Notes: generated by a model from the letters alone, not told the origin. DNA of 64,000 nucleotides from Bacteroidota bacterium (GCA_013697245.1 JACCXH010000066.1:47677-111676); one strand, 5' to 3'. Counted from the stretch's first letter, positions 9,875 through 19,679 are shown. Program-made: numbers and translations.

Positions 9875-10615
9875 ATGTTAACGCTTTATTTAAAAGAAAT
9901 ACGTAGTTTTTTAAGTTCCCTTATCGGCTACATTGCTATTGGCGTTTTTATTTCGCTGGTAGGTATTTTTATGTGGGTAATTCCATCAGAAGGCGGCGGC
10001 TCAAATATTTTAGATAATGGTTTCGCCAACATCGACCCTTTATTTTTTATTGCCCCCTGGGTATATTTATTTTTAATTCCTGCCATTACCATGCGGTCTT
10101 TTTCTGAAGAAAAAAAAACCGGTACTATTGAGTTATTATTAACCCGCCCATTAACCGATCTGCAATTAGTATTAGCCAAATATTTTGCCGGCTTTACTTT
10201 AGTAATGGTTTCGTTATTACCTACCCTCATTTACTATTATAGTGTACATGTACTTGGTGCACCAAAAGGAAATATTGATACCGGCGGCATGTGGGGCTCT
10301 TACATTGGGCTCTTATTTTTAGGCGCAGGTTTTGTTTCCATTGGCATTTTTGCTTCGGCAATTGCCGAGAACCAGGTAATTGCTTTCATCATTGCTTTAT
10401 TGCTTTGCTTTTTTTGTTACATAGGTTTTGAGTTTATTGCGCAAAGCGGTTTGTTTGGTAAGTACGATGCCTTTTTTAAAGGGCTTGGATTAAACGATCA
10501 TTATGTAAGTATGAGCCGCGGTGTTATTGATACCCGCGATGCCTTATATTTTATTAGTGTAATTGCCCTTTTTAATTTGTTAACTAAATTAGTTTTAGAA
10601 AGCAGGAAATGGTAG
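9875..10615 (+). CDS. gldF: Gliding-motility ABC transporter permease GldF
   Basis: 246 residues from the ATG at 9875; the TTG at 9866 lies within the -7 box and is rejected. Six membrane segments of the ABC-2 permease type are visible, and the block TMRSFSEEKKTGTIELLLTRP near residue 75 is typical of GldF and related NosY-like permeases. With GldG and the ATPase GldA (not in this window) it forms an inner-membrane ABC transporter needed for gliding in Flavobacterium. It overlaps gldG by 7 nt. Many non-gliding Bacteroidota also keep gldF and gldG, so motility is not proved. Confidence 0.9.
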   Translation: MLTLYLKEIRSFLSSLIGYIAIGVFISLVGIFMWVIPSEGGGSNILDNGFANIDPLFFIAPWVYLFLIPAITMRSFSEEKKTGTIELLLTRPLTDLQLVLAKYFAGFTLVMVSLLPTLIYYYSVHVLGAPKGNIDTGGMWGSYIGLLFLGAGFVSIGIFASAIAENQVIAFIIALLLCFFCYIGFEFIAQSGLFGKYDAFFKGLGLNDHYVSMSRGVIDTRDALYFISVIALFNLLTKLVLESRKW

Positions 10616-12330
10616 TCGATAAAAAAATAACAACATCCACAAATAAACGCCGCGATATTATGTCGTTGGTAGTTTTAATTGGCATTGTTGTTCTATTAAA
10701 TTTTATCGGCGCATTTTATTTTCAACGCTTTGACCTTACTTCTGAAAAGCGCTATACCCTGGCCGAATCAACTAAAACATTATTAAAGAATTTGGATGAT
10801 GAAGTTTATTTTAAAGTTTATTTTGATGGTGATCTTAATCCAAGCTTTACACGTTTAAGAAATGAAGCAAAAGAAATTTTAGATGAGTTTCGTGCCTACT
10901 CCGGTAACCAAATTCAATACGAGTTTATTGTGCCCGGCGAAGGTTTGAGCAATGACGAGAAAATGAATCTCGAAAAGCAATTGTATGAAAAAGGATTAGT
11001 ACCAGAACAAGTGTATGAAAAAAATAAAGACAAGACCTCTCAATCGTTGATATGGCCGGGCGCCATTGTTAGCCATAAAGGCAAAGAAGCTGTGTGGAAG
11101 ATCTTTAATCGCCAGGATAATACAGATTATGAAGTTTCTGTAAATAACAGCGTAAAGGAATTGGAGTATAATTTAACCAATACCATTCGTAAATTACAAC
11201 GCAACAAAAAACAAGAAGTTACTTTTATACAAGGGCATTACGAATTAGATACTTTACACTTTAGCGAATTAGCCCGCGCCCTTTCTGAATATTATGAAGT
11301 TAACCGCACCCCCATTTTAGGAAAACTTGGTGCACTTGATCAAAGCGATGCTATTATTATTGCACAACCCGATAGTGCTTTTTCTGTAGCCGATCAATAC
11401 ATCATTGATCAATACATCATGAAAGGCGGAAAAGTACTTTGGTTAATAGATCCGGTTGGCATTAACCGCGATACTTTATTAATGAAAGGATTTTCTTTAG
11501 GCTTATCGCGCCCGTTAAATATAGATAACATGTTATTTAAATATGGGGTGCGTTTAAACAATGTTTTACTCCAGGATTTTCAATGTGCTGTAATACCTAT
11601 GAACGTTGGCTTTAAAAAAGGGCAACCTAATTTTAAATTATTTCCATGGCCCTTCTCGCCTTTGGTTTTACCGGATGTTAACCACCCGATCGTAAAAAAT
11701 TTGGATCTTATTAAATTTGATTATGTTAGTTCGTTAGATACTATTACTGCGCACGGCATTAAAAAAACTATTTTATTAAGCACTTCAAGATATACCAAGA
11801 TACAGCCTACCCCTGCGCGGATCTTTTACAGCAGCGTACAGATCCCGCCAAAAGAATCGCAATTTTTAAATTCATATGTTCCGGTTGCTTGTTTGTTGGA
11901 AGGCGAGTTTAGCAGCTTTGTTGAATACCGTTTACCAAGTATTTTTTTAAAGGATTCTACCTTTAATGCAAAATATAAATACATTGATAAAGGCAAAAAA
12001 ACAAAAATGATAGTAGTTGCCGATGGAGATATAGCAAAGAACGATTATAACCGAAGCTCGCGCATGCCATATCCACTGGGTTACGACAAATACAGCAACC
12101 GGCAATACGCCAACAAGAATTTTTTATTGAACTGCGTTAATTATTTACTTGACGATGAAGGTATGTTGCAATTACGCTCGCGCGAAGTCACACTACGTTT
12201 ATTGGATAAAAAGAAAATCACTTTGCAACGCAGTAAGTGGCAAATGATAAATGTGCTAATGCCGGTAATGTTATTAATTCTTTTTGGTTTGATACAATTC
12301 TTTTTACGCAAACGTAAATTCGCGAAATAA
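10609..12330 (+). CDS. gldG: Gliding-motility-associated ABC transporter substrate-binding protein GldG
   Basis: 573 residues. A membrane helix at about 18-38 is followed by the family signature QRFDLTSEKRYTLAESTK, a large periplasmic region with two Rossmann-like halves (ABC_transp_aux type), and a final membrane helix near 548-566 followed by RKRKFAK. The start ATG overlaps the end of gldF (10609-10615), the normal gldFG arrangement. It is the auxiliary subunit of the GldAFG transporter. A palindromic repeat lies directly after its stop. Confidence 0.93.
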   Translation: MVVDKKITTSTNKRRDIMSLVVLIGIVVLLNFIGAFYFQRFDLTSEKRYTLAESTKTLLKNLDDEVYFKVYFDGDLNPSFTRLRNEAKEILDEFRAYSGNQIQYEFIVPGEGLSNDEKMNLEKQLYEKGLVPEQVYEKNKDKTSQSLIWPGAIVSHKGKEAVWKIFNRQDNTDYEVSVNNSVKELEYNLTNTIRKLQRNKKQEVTFIQGHYELDTLHFSELARALSEYYEVNRTPILGKLGALDQSDAIIIAQPDSAFSVADQYIIDQYIMKGGKVLWLIDPVGINRDTLLMKGFSLGLSRPLNIDNMLFKYGVRLNNVLLQDFQCAVIPMNVGFKKGQPNFKLFPWPFSPLVLPDVNHPIVKNLDLIKFDYVSSLDTITAHGIKKTILLSTSRYTKIQPTPARIFYSSVQIPPKESQFLNSYVPVACLLEGEFSSFVEYRLPSIFLKDSTFNAKYKYIDKGKKTKMIVVADGDIAKNDYNRSSRMPYPLGYDKYSNRQYANKNFLLNCVNYLLDDEGMLQLRSREVTLRLLDKKKITLQRSKWQMINVLMPVMLLILFGLIQFFLRKRKFAK

Positions 12331-12334
12331 TATA

Positions 12335-12431
12335 GCCACAGATTACGCAGATATCACAGATTTTTTTATTGCAACTCACCATTTAAGATATACTAAAAAT
12401 AAATTCTAAGTGAATTTATGAAATCTGTGGC
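12335..12431. repeat. Palindromic intergenic repeat, CCACAGATT family
   Basis: GCCACAGATT (12335-12344) and AATCTGTGGC (12422-12431) are perfect inverted arms. Between them are further copies of a CAGAT/ATCTG theme. The element fills the gap between the convergent gldG and LuxR genes. A second, degenerate copy is at 43575-43649. Confidence 0.7.
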
Positions 12432-12450
12432 AAAAAAAAAATCAGGAATA

Positions 12451-13125
12451 CTACTCGAACAAATTAAAATTTGTTTCCAGTAATTGGTTCTTAACCGCAA
12501 ACATTACAACACCGGCTGTATTATTTACACCCAACTTGTTCATGATATTCTTGCGGTGAGTATTTACGGTATGGGTGCTTAATTTTAATTTATCGGCAAT
12601 TAATTTATTAGATAAACCTTCGGCAATACCACGAATGATATCGATCTCGCGATCGGTAACCAACATACCATCGCAACCTAAAGATTTAATAAATGAATTA
12701 GTGGTTTTTATTTCTTTAGCGGCAGTTAAATACGAAACTATCTTTCCGCAAATAAATTTCTCTCCTTTGATAGTTGAGTTTACTGCTTCCAAAATCTCTG
12801 TTTTATCGCAATCTTTTAATAAGTAACTGGTAACATCACTTTGCAATACTTTATTAAGATCATTTTTAGATAACATTTCGGTGATCACTAAAAATTTAAT
12901 TTTTGTAAATTTTTTTGCAATAGCCCTAAATTCATCTACCTCAACACCTAGCGAAGTAAAATCTGTAATTAATAAATTTGGTTTGGAAAGTTGTAACTGG
13001 CTAATAAGATCATGTTTATCGCCACAAACAGAAGGCACTAATTCAAAACCTTTTAATTCGCCCACCAAAAGCTCTAATCCAACTCTTGAAAGAAAATTTT
13101 TATCGGCTATTAAAACTTTGATCAT
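12451..13125 (-). CDS. LuxR/NarL-family response regulator with atypical receiver
   Basis: 224 residues: receiver domain (about 1-120) and a LuxR HTH (about 155-220) with LSTHTVNTHRKNIMNKLG as recognition helix region. The phospho-acceptor Asp is D55, with T82 and K104 in their usual places. The usual pair of acidic residues after strand 1 is reduced to ADK (D8 then Lys), so the Mg2+ pocket is altered. It may act with weak or no phosphorylation. No kinase gene is adjacent. A TATATTTG box lies 12 nt before the ATG. Confidence 0.85.
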   Translation of the reverse strand: MIKVLIADKNFLSRVGLELLVGELKGFELVPSVCGDKHDLISQLQLSKPNLLITDFTSLGVEVDEFRAIAKKFTKIKFLVITEMLSKNDLNKVLQSDVTSYLLKDCDKTEILEAVNSTIKGEKFICGKIVSYLTAAKEIKTTNSFIKSLGCDGMLVTDREIDIIRGIAEGLSNKLIADKLKLSTHTVNTHRKNIMNKLGVNNTAGVVMFAVKNQLLETNFNLFE

Positions 13126-13137
13126 AATTTAACAGGA

Positions 13138-13145
13138 CAAATATA
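13138..13145 (-). promoter_or_regulatory. Promoter -7 box of the LuxR-type gene
   Basis: On the minus strand this reads TATATTTG, a perfect TAnnTTTG box, ending 12 nt before the ATG at 13125. No good -33 element is seen. Confidence 0.45.
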
Positions 13146-13169
13146 CACAAGAAATTTCAAAAAAATGTG

Positions 13170-14090
13170 TTAAATAGTTACCCTTTTGCCATCGGTTGCT
13201 AACAGGCAATGCTCAAAAATAGGGCTTGCCTCGGCTACAAATTGCTCCAGATCGCCATACCTGGCCGAAAAGTGGCCTAATAACAATTGTTTAACATTGG
13301 CAGCCTTTGCAATTTGCGCAGCCTGTTCGGCGGTTGAATGAAAGGTCTTCTCTGCCCTTTCTTTTTTATCATTTAAAAAAGTGCTTTCATGATACAAAAG
13401 ATCAACTTCTTTAACGTACTCAATAATATCCGGAAAATAAATAGTATCGCTACAGTAAGCATAACTTTTAGCGGATCGCGGATCGATCGTAACCTGCTTA
13501 TTTTTTATTGTTACACCGTCTTGATTTACCACATCGTTACCATTTTTTAATTGCAAAACATCGGCAGTAGATACTTTGTATTTATCCAATTTATATTTAT
13601 CAATTTTTCGCGGTAAAGGTTTTTCTTTAAACAAAAAACCGGTACAAAAGATCCTGTGTTTTAATGGGAAAGAATACACCTCCACTTTATCATCTTCAAA
13701 TATCAAATGTTTCCCATCATTATTTGTAAATACCCAATTTACCTGGTAATTAAAACGTGTGTCAGAGATCTTATTCATTAGGTCCATTATCTCTTTTAAT
13801 TCTGTTGGACAATAGATGGTTATTTCTTGCTTTCTGCCCAGCAAGTGCATACTGCTAAGCAAGCCCGGCAATCCAAAAAAATGATCGCCATGTAAATGTG
13901 AAATAAAAATATGATCTATTGCCTGGAATTTTGCCTTAAAACGGCGCAGTTGAATTTGTGTTGCTTCGCCGCAATCTATTAAAAAATAACGCTCAGCTAT
14001 ATTTAATAACTGAGCGCTTGGATTTCTTTCAGAAGTGGGGCTTGCAGAGGACGAACCTAAAATTAATAATTCAAAAATTTGACTACTCAT
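13170..14090 (-). CDS. rnz: Ribonuclease Z
   Basis: 306 residues, the short bacterial form. The metallo-beta-lactamase motif SHLHGDHFFGLPG places the zinc ligands at H65, H67, D69 and H70, and the later YHESTF block (near 230) and LLGHFSARY (near 275) are the usual RNase Z ligands and motif. It removes 3' trailers from tRNA precursors in the cytoplasm. Its ATG overlaps the stop of the upstream T9SS-protein gene (TAATG on the minus strand), so a housekeeping enzyme is translationally coupled to a secreted protein. Confidence 0.95.
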   Translation of the reverse strand: MSSQIFELLILGSSSASPTSERNPSAQLLNIAERYFLIDCGEATQIQLRRFKAKFQAIDHIFISHLHGDHFFGLPGLLSSMHLLGRKQEITIYCPTELKEIMDLMNKISDTRFNYQVNWVFTNNDGKHLIFEDDKVEVYSFPLKHRIFCTGFLFKEKPLPRKIDKYKLDKYKVSTADVLQLKNGNDVVNQDGVTIKNKQVTIDPRSAKSYAYCSDTIYFPDIIEYVKEVDLLYHESTFLNDKKERAEKTFHSTAEQAAQIAKAANVKQLLLGHFSARYGDLEQFVAEASPIFEHCLLATDGKRVTI

Positions 14091-14923
14091 TAACGGTTTG
14101 CGGAAAGTACCATACGTTTTGTTTCAGAAAAATTTTTGTATTGAATTGTGTATAAGTACATACCATTACTCAAATTAGAGCCACCCAACTCATAACTGTT
14201 ATCGCCGTAGGTTGTTTTAATTTTATCTTCAAAAATTTTATCGCCCAATAAATTATACACGCATATTTTTGCCGGCGCTTCATCCTTAACAGTAAATTTT
14301 ATAGTTGTTTTTGCAGAAAAAGGATTTGGAACATTTGAAACATTTAATGATCTTGAATTTACTTCTTCTTTTATACCAACTGCGGGATTTATTTGAATAA
14401 TATAATAACTTAATGTTGTTGGCGGAGAAATAGACGCCGAACCGCTGTTATAATTTGGGGTTGCCGGGCAGGGTCCCGAAAAAGAAGGCGTTAAATACGG
14501 CTGCACTTTAAATTGCACGGTGTAAGTACCTGCGGTTGTTGGCGTACCCGAAATTACCGAACAGCTAACCATGTTACCCGGATATTTGTAAACTCCTGCA
14601 GAAGCAGTAACAGTAGTACCTGCCAATAAATTTAAACCCGGAGGTAAATTAAAATTTGTGTAAGATGCCGGCGTGGTTAATTCTATACGGTTAAAACAAA
14701 TTGTAATAGAACTTTGCACGGTGTCTTTTGGAACCCTAACTGTAATATTTTGTCCGTAAGGCAAGCCAACTGTACCTTGTATAAAATTAGTAGCACTATC
14801 GGGCCATATGCCGGGCTTATTGGTTGCCATAAAGATAGGATCGTTCGAACAAGTAGTTGGCGCCTGCTGGGCAAATGCCATAACGGTTAGTGCAGCTAAA
14901 ATAAAAGTGTATATTTTTTTCAT
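14090..14923 (-). CDS. Secreted protein with T9SS C-terminal sorting domain
   Basis: 277 residues with a signal peptide (about 1-18, ending AFAQ). The middle has Ig-like, proline/threonine-rich segments including SGTPTTAGTYTVQFKV, a putative-Ig signature. The last 80 residues form a Por-type sorting domain: VPNPFSAKTTIKF, then VYNLLGD, then LSNGMYLYTIQ and a basic KRMVLSANR end. It should be exported by Sec and then by the type IX secretion system, with the C-terminal domain cleaved. The ligand or role is unknown. Confidence 0.83.
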   Translation of the reverse strand: MKKIYTFILAALTVMAFAQQAPTTCSNDPIFMATNKPGIWPDSATNFIQGTVGLPYGQNITVRVPKDTVQSSITICFNRIELTTPASYTNFNLPPGLNLLAGTTVTASAGVYKYPGNMVSCSVISGTPTTAGTYTVQFKVQPYLTPSFSGPCPATPNYNSGSASISPPTTLSYYIIQINPAVGIKEEVNSRSLNVSNVPNPFSAKTTIKFTVKDEAPAKICVYNLLGDKIFEDKIKTTYGDNSYELGGSNLSNGMYLYTIQYKNFSETKRMVLSANR

Positions 14924-15017
14924 GCTTAATAAATTTTATAAGATTTTAGATATTGCTAAAGTACCTATCCTGTTTTAAATAAAAAAGTGAAATAACTTAA
15001 AAAGGCCGATTTAATGC

Positions 15018-15047
15018 TTGTTTAAAATGCATGAATTAGTATCTTTG
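15018..15047 (+). promoter_or_regulatory. Promoter of ndk
   Basis: TTG at 15018-15020, 19 nt spacer, TATCTTTG at 15040-15047: an ideal Bacteroidota housekeeping promoter. The ATG is 19 nt further on, after an A-rich leader without a Shine-Dalgarno sequence. Confidence 0.75.
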
Positions 15048-15066
15048 CGCACTTAAATTAAAAAAA

Positions 15067-15486
15067 ATGGCAGGTAATATAACCTTTACAATGATCAAAC
15101 CGGATGGCGTTGAAGCAAACAACATCGGACCAATTTTAGCAATGATAAACAAAGCGGGATTTAAGATCCTTGCAATGAAATACATGCGCTTAACAAAAGA
15201 ACAAGCCGGAAGTTTTTACTCTGTGCATAAAGAGCGGCCTTTTTACGGCGAACTAACTGAATATATGAGTGGCGGACCAATAGTGGCGGCTATTTTAACC
15301 AAAGATAATGCTGTAGCAGATTACCGTAAATTAATTGGCGCAACAGATCCTTCTAAGGCTGATGAAGGCACAATTCGTAAGCTATTTGCAAAGTCTATTG
15401 CAGCTAATGCAGTGCACGGCAGTGATAGTGATGAAAATGCAGCAGTAGAATCTGATTTCTTTTTCTCGCATCTTGAAAGATTTTAA
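15067..15486 (+). CDS. ndk: Nucleoside-diphosphate kinase
   Basis: 139 residues, the usual size. The phosphohistidine site is in NAVHGSDS (H117), and the N-terminal [11 protein letters not shown] block is conserved. It transfers gamma-phosphate from ATP to other (deoxy)nucleoside diphosphates. It is a single-gene unit with its own promoter and a hairpin terminator at 15503-15538. Confidence 0.97.
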   Translation: MAGNITFTMIKPDGVEANNIGPILAMINKAGFKILAMKYMRLTKEQAGSFYSVHKERPFYGELTEYMSGGPIVAAILTKDNAVADYRKLIGATDPSKADEGTIRKLFAKSIAANAVHGSDSDENAAVESDFFFSHLERF

Positions 15487-15502
15487 TTTTAAAATGACTA
15501 AA

Positions 15503-15538
15503 AAAAGCCCGTATTGGTTATTCTTTACGGGTTTTTTT
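15503..15538 (+). terminator. Terminator of ndk
   Basis: AAAAGCCCGTA pairs with TACGGGTTTTTTT (one G-T pair) and ends in a T-run, 17 nt after the ndk stop. Confidence 0.85.
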
Positions 15539-15689
15539 ATTAAAAATTTTTACCAGAAAACTGTGAAAAGCAACCACTTTTAAAAAAAATAGCTGTTTTT
15601 TAAAAAAAGTAATAAATATTGCTTTGTTTTATGATAAAAAATAAACAAATTTGTTAAAATTTATTAATGTTTAAATAAACCATTTTGGT

Positions 15690-18600
15690 ATGATAAAATA
15701 TCTCTCTAAAAAATTAGTAAAAGCAGTTGCTATTGTTGCTTTAGCAGGATTTAGTGGCGTTGCAGACGCACAACCCTTTAACTGGTCGCAAGCAGGACCA
15801 ATTTATAACGCTGGTAGAGCAAGAAATATGATCGTTGACAAGAACGATCCTTCGGGCAACACGCTATATGTAGGAAGCGCTTCAAGCGGGGTGTTTTATT
15901 CAAACGATGGCGGTGTTAACTGGAGCGCAGTTGTATTAAGCGGTAACAAGTTAAATGTTAGTTATTTAGCACAAGCAACAGATGGAAAGATCTATGTAGC
16001 AACCGGTGAAGGTTTTTTACGCCCCGGCCAAAAATTAAAAGCACAGGCCGGTACCGGTCTTTATGTTATAAATGGAACATCGTTATCACTGGTTGCACCG
16101 GCTTCTGCCGTTGGCACAGTAATTAACCGTGTTGCCTGCAGCCCCCAAGATCCTTTAAAAATAGCACTTGCTACCAATCTTGGGATCATGGTATCTACAA
16201 ATGGTGGCAGTAATTTCATTTCATTACCACTTGTTTCAACTGCTACAACCGTTAGTGGACAAGATGTAAAGTTTGATGCGGCCGGTATTTTATATTGCTC
16301 AGCAGGAAATGAAAATTCTACTTCACCTGCTGCGGCAGCGGAGTTCTCTAAGGTTTATAAATCAACTAATAATGGTTTAACAGCTTTAACACCAATTACT
16401 ACAATGACCTCATCATTATTACAAGCTGATAATTACGGTCGTATTGAATTAGCTATTGCGCCATCAAACAACAATGTAATTTATGCTTGTGCTGCAACTA
16501 AATATGCCGGTCCAAGTGCTCCCGCATCTGCAACCACAAAAGGTTTGTTTGTTTCTTACGATGCCGGTGCTACATGGGGTTTGATTTTACAAGGCTCGCC
16601 TCAATTAGATCCTTTAGGAAATGGTGGTAACATTGCGTCAGGAGATTATGCGCAAGTTGTTACTGTAAATCCTTTTGATCCGGACCGTATTTATGTTGGA
16701 AGTTACCAGTTTTATACGTGGAAAAGAACCGGTGGCGCTAACTCTAACCCTGTTGGTACCTGGTTAAAACCTTCACTTACGTTTAATGTCTTCCCTCAAA
16801 TTTATCTCGCTCCAAACATTCATGATATAAAATTAATTTCATCAGGCAGTTCAATCTCAAGGTATTATTTTGTTACAGATGCAGGTATTTACCGTTCTTC
16901 TGACGGATTATCAAGCTACCAGCCTTTTTATAAAGGTTTAATTACCGGCCAGTTTAACTCCGTTAGTATTGAGCGTTATCCTTTATCCGCTAATTCGTCT
17001 ACATCTGCTGCGGGCTCTGCCGTAACTCCTTACTCTGGTTTTATTGGTGGTACAGGTGGTAATGGTTTAAATTATTTTAGTGGTAACTTTCCATTAGTAA
17101 CGAGCGAAGTTGTTTGGGGTAATGGTGATGTTTACCAATCTGAGTTCTCTAAAATACTTCCTAATGCAGCTTATTATAGTAGCGGTTCGGGAAAATTATT
17201 TAGAAGTACGGATGTTAGAACATCTGATCCAACACAAATTGACCTACTTGTAAACTCTAAACTTCAAACGATTGTTAATTACGACAACACAACTTATAAC
17301 GTAACAGGAACCCCGTTTAAATTGTGGGAAAATTACGGGCAAACAGCTGCCAGTCCTGATTCGATGGTGTTTTACAATGATACTTTAAGATTCTCTGCGT
17401 CTATTATAGGAGTTTCTTCATTAACAACGCAAACCACTTTTACCTTTTCTGCAGCAAGGCCAAATGCAAATGCCTTAATTGATAGTATTGCAATTAGAAC
17501 CGGTACTGTATTATTACCAATCGGCCCTCCAAATTCTAGCTCTCCGGGCTTTACAGGCTCTGACAAAAAAGATATTACCATTGCCTTGGTTGATACATAT
17601 ACTGCTCCTTCTACCGGTACATTTGTTCCACCAATTAAACAGCAAAACGGTCCTGTTGTACCTTCAAGTACTTCCATTTTGCTTAATGCTACAACACAGT
17701 TGGATAATATTAGTGTAACATTTACCTCACCGCCATTTGCATCTAAAACAACAGTAAGTCTAACTAGTGTACCAGATGCGGCTGCTTATTATCGTGTTTT
17801 TTGCGTGGTGTTTTATAAATATAAAGCGGGTTCTGTTGTTTCGGTAGTTGATGATAAGATCTCTACAAAAACTTATACTTATTCTACAACTTTGGCATCT
17901 CCGCTTAATTGGGATTATTTTGGTTCAACCACAAGTTATACGATGGGTGCTGCGGCATCTGCTGTATCAAATCCTACTTATGTATTAACACCTGGGTCTT
18001 ACCCTTCACAAACTGCTTCATCGGTTTTCACGGTTGCTCCAATTTCAACCACTAACTTTACATTAACAACTTATGGTGGTTATACAGTTACTGCAAAACC
18101 TGTTACTTATACCATTAACGCGGTTCCTTCCGGTACAGTTACCACTCCAAGTTATATTTTGATGCCAGGTAATTTAACTCAAACCAATGTTGCTTTTGTA
18201 GTAACACCCACAACCACTACGAATTATACTATTTCAGAAGTAGGAACCCCCACTACTATTACCGGTTCCACTACTTTTAGTACTGTAAACTCTTCAACTT
18301 ATAATTTAATGCCGGGTAATGTTAATCAAGCCTCGCCGGTTTTTACAATTGCCATTACGCCAACTACTGCAGCAACTACTTATACCTTGCTTGGTTTAAG
18401 TTCTAACACCTTAATAGGCGCAAATACTTCAACAACTACAGCTCCTGCGGCGGTTTCATCATTTAGTACGTTCGGTTATTTCTTTGCGGCAGTTCCTGCA
18501 AATAATAAACCTGTTAAGATCGCCAATGTTATTTCTGCAAGGATAGCCATGGGTTACGGGGCAAATGTTTATGTTTCTAACGCGCCATTAAGCTTAAATA

Positions 18601-19679
18601 ATCCTTTAAGTATGATCAATGTAAGTGCTAACAAATGTTTAACAACTGATGCTGCAGGTAATAAATTATCAGGCGTATCTAACACTGTTGCTATATCCGG
18701 TACGGTTACGGCTTTAGAGTGGAGCAAAAGCGGTACTGAATTATATTATGCAACTAATGATCCACTAAGTGGTAATAAGTCTTTATACCGGGTATCCTAT
18801 TTAGATGCGTTACTGGATTCTACTGCCAAAGATTATTCAGGTAAATTACACACGAATGTATTTACCTTCTCTACTACCAATGCGCCGGATGGTACCAAGA
18901 ATAATCCTCGTTGCCCATACAGAACAACTTTATTGGGAACCTATACCAACGTTGTTACTGGTATAAGTGTAACTAACGATAATAAAGCAATTGCCGTTAC
19001 ATTTGATGATGCCACTGCCAGCGGAACTAAGATCCTTTATAGCGGTGCTGCTGATGTTAGAAAATGTGATGCTTCAAATGTTAATCTTACATCTAAAAAC
19101 GGAAGCGGTTTACCAACTTCTAAAATCTATTGTTCTTTAATGGAAATGTCTGATAACAAAAAAGTATTTGTTGGAACGGACGTTGGTGTTTATTATACAA
19201 GTGATATTACTGCGGGTTCTCCAACATGGGTAGATGCAAATGGTGGACAGTTGCCAATATTGCAGATCTTTGATCTAAAACAACAGGTAATGAGAACATG
19301 GGATTGTTATAATTCAGGTCTTATTTATGCTGCTACTAACGGTCGCGGTATTTGGTCAAACAAGGCTTACACGTCAACCTATTATGTTGGTGTTAACGAA
19401 AATGCAGCTAATAAAACTGAAAATAACCTAAGCGTATATCCTAATCCAACAACCGGTAGCGTATTTATTTCATTTAACAGTGTTGATGGTGAAACAGCAA
19501 GCATTAATGTTTCCGACATAAATGGCAGAATTGTTAAAGAGGAAAAATTAGGTAAATTAAATAGTGGCGAAGCAAACTACACCTTTGAAACAAATGACCT
19601 TGCCAGCGGTATGTACATTGTTACTATCAACAGCAGTTCAAACACCAAGCGTGTAGCGAAATTAATTGTAACTAAATAA
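15690..19679 (+). CDS. Giant T9SS-secreted beta-propeller protein
   Basis: 1329 residues with a signal peptide (about 1-27, ending GVADA). The N-terminal 450 residues have sialidase/sortilin-like Asp-box repeats (SNDGGVNWS, SYDAGATWG), and another near the C-terminal third, so a beta-propeller is likely. Residues of about 758-905 hold three imperfect tandem repeats with Y-x-L-x-PG and P-x-TTT-x-YT themes. The last 80 residues are a T9SS sorting domain (VYPNPTTGSVFIS then LASGMYIVTI). A surface or secreted role is expected; the substrate is unknown. Thr/Ser-rich composition in the middle fits an extended stalk. It has its own terminator. Confidence 0.85.
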   Translation: MIKYLSKKLVKAVAIVALAGFSGVADAQPFNWSQAGPIYNAGRARNMIVDKNDPSGNTLYVGSASSGVFYSNDGGVNWSAVVLSGNKLNVSYLAQATDGKIYVATGEGFLRPGQKLKAQAGTGLYVINGTSLSLVAPASAVGTVINRVACSPQDPLKIALATNLGIMVSTNGGSNFISLPLVSTATTVSGQDVKFDAAGILYCSAGNENSTSPAAAAEFSKVYKSTNNGLTALTPITTMTSSLLQADNYGRIELAIAPSNNNVIYACAATKYAGPSAPASATTKGLFVSYDAGATWGLILQGSPQLDPLGNGGNIASGDYAQVVTVNPFDPDRIYVGSYQFYTWKRTGGANSNPVGTWLKPSLTFNVFPQIYLAPNIHDIKLISSGSSISRYYFVTDAGIYRSSDGLSSYQPFYKGLITGQFNSVSIERYPLSANSSTSAAGSAVTPYSGFIGGTGGNGLNYFSGNFPLVTSEVVWGNGDVYQSEFSKILPNAAYYSSGSGKLFRSTDVRTSDPTQIDLLVNSKLQTIVNYDNTTYNVTGTPFKLWENYGQTAASPDSMVFYNDTLRFSASIIGVSSLTTQTTFTFSAARPNANALIDSIAIRTGTVLLPIGPPNSSSPGFTGSDKKDITIALVDTYTAPSTGTFVPPIKQQNGPVVPSSTSILLNATTQLDNISVTFTSPPFASKTTVSLTSVPDAAAYYRVFCVVFYKYKAGSVVSVVDDKISTKTYTYSTTLASPLNWDYFGSTTSYTMGAAASAVSNPTYVLTPGSYPSQTASSVFTVAPISTTNFTLTTYGGYTVTAKPVTYTINAVPSGTVTTPSYILMPGNLTQTNVAFVVTPTTTTNYTISEVGTPTTITGSTTFSTVNSSTYNLMPGNVNQASPVFTIAITPTTAATTYTLLGLSSNTLIGANTSTTTAPAAVSSFSTFGYFFAAVPANNKPVKIANVISARIAMGYGANVYVSNAPLSLNNPLSMINVSANKCLTTDAAGNKLSGVSNTVAISGTVTALEWSKSGTELYYATNDPLSGNKSLYRVSYLDALLDSTAKDYSGKLHTNVFTFSTTNAPDGTKNNPRCPYRTTLLGTYTNVVTGISVTNDNKAIAVTFDDATASGTKILYSGAADVRKCDASNVNLTSKNGSGLPTSKIYCSLMEMSDNKKVFVGTDVGVYYTSDITAGSPTWVDANGGQLPILQIFDLKQQVMRTWDCYNSGLIYAATNGRGIWSNKAYTSTYYVGVNENAANKTENNLSVYPNPTTGSVFISFNSVDGETASINVSDINGRIVKEEKLGKLNSGEANYTFETNDLASGMYIVTINSSSNTKRVAKLIVTK

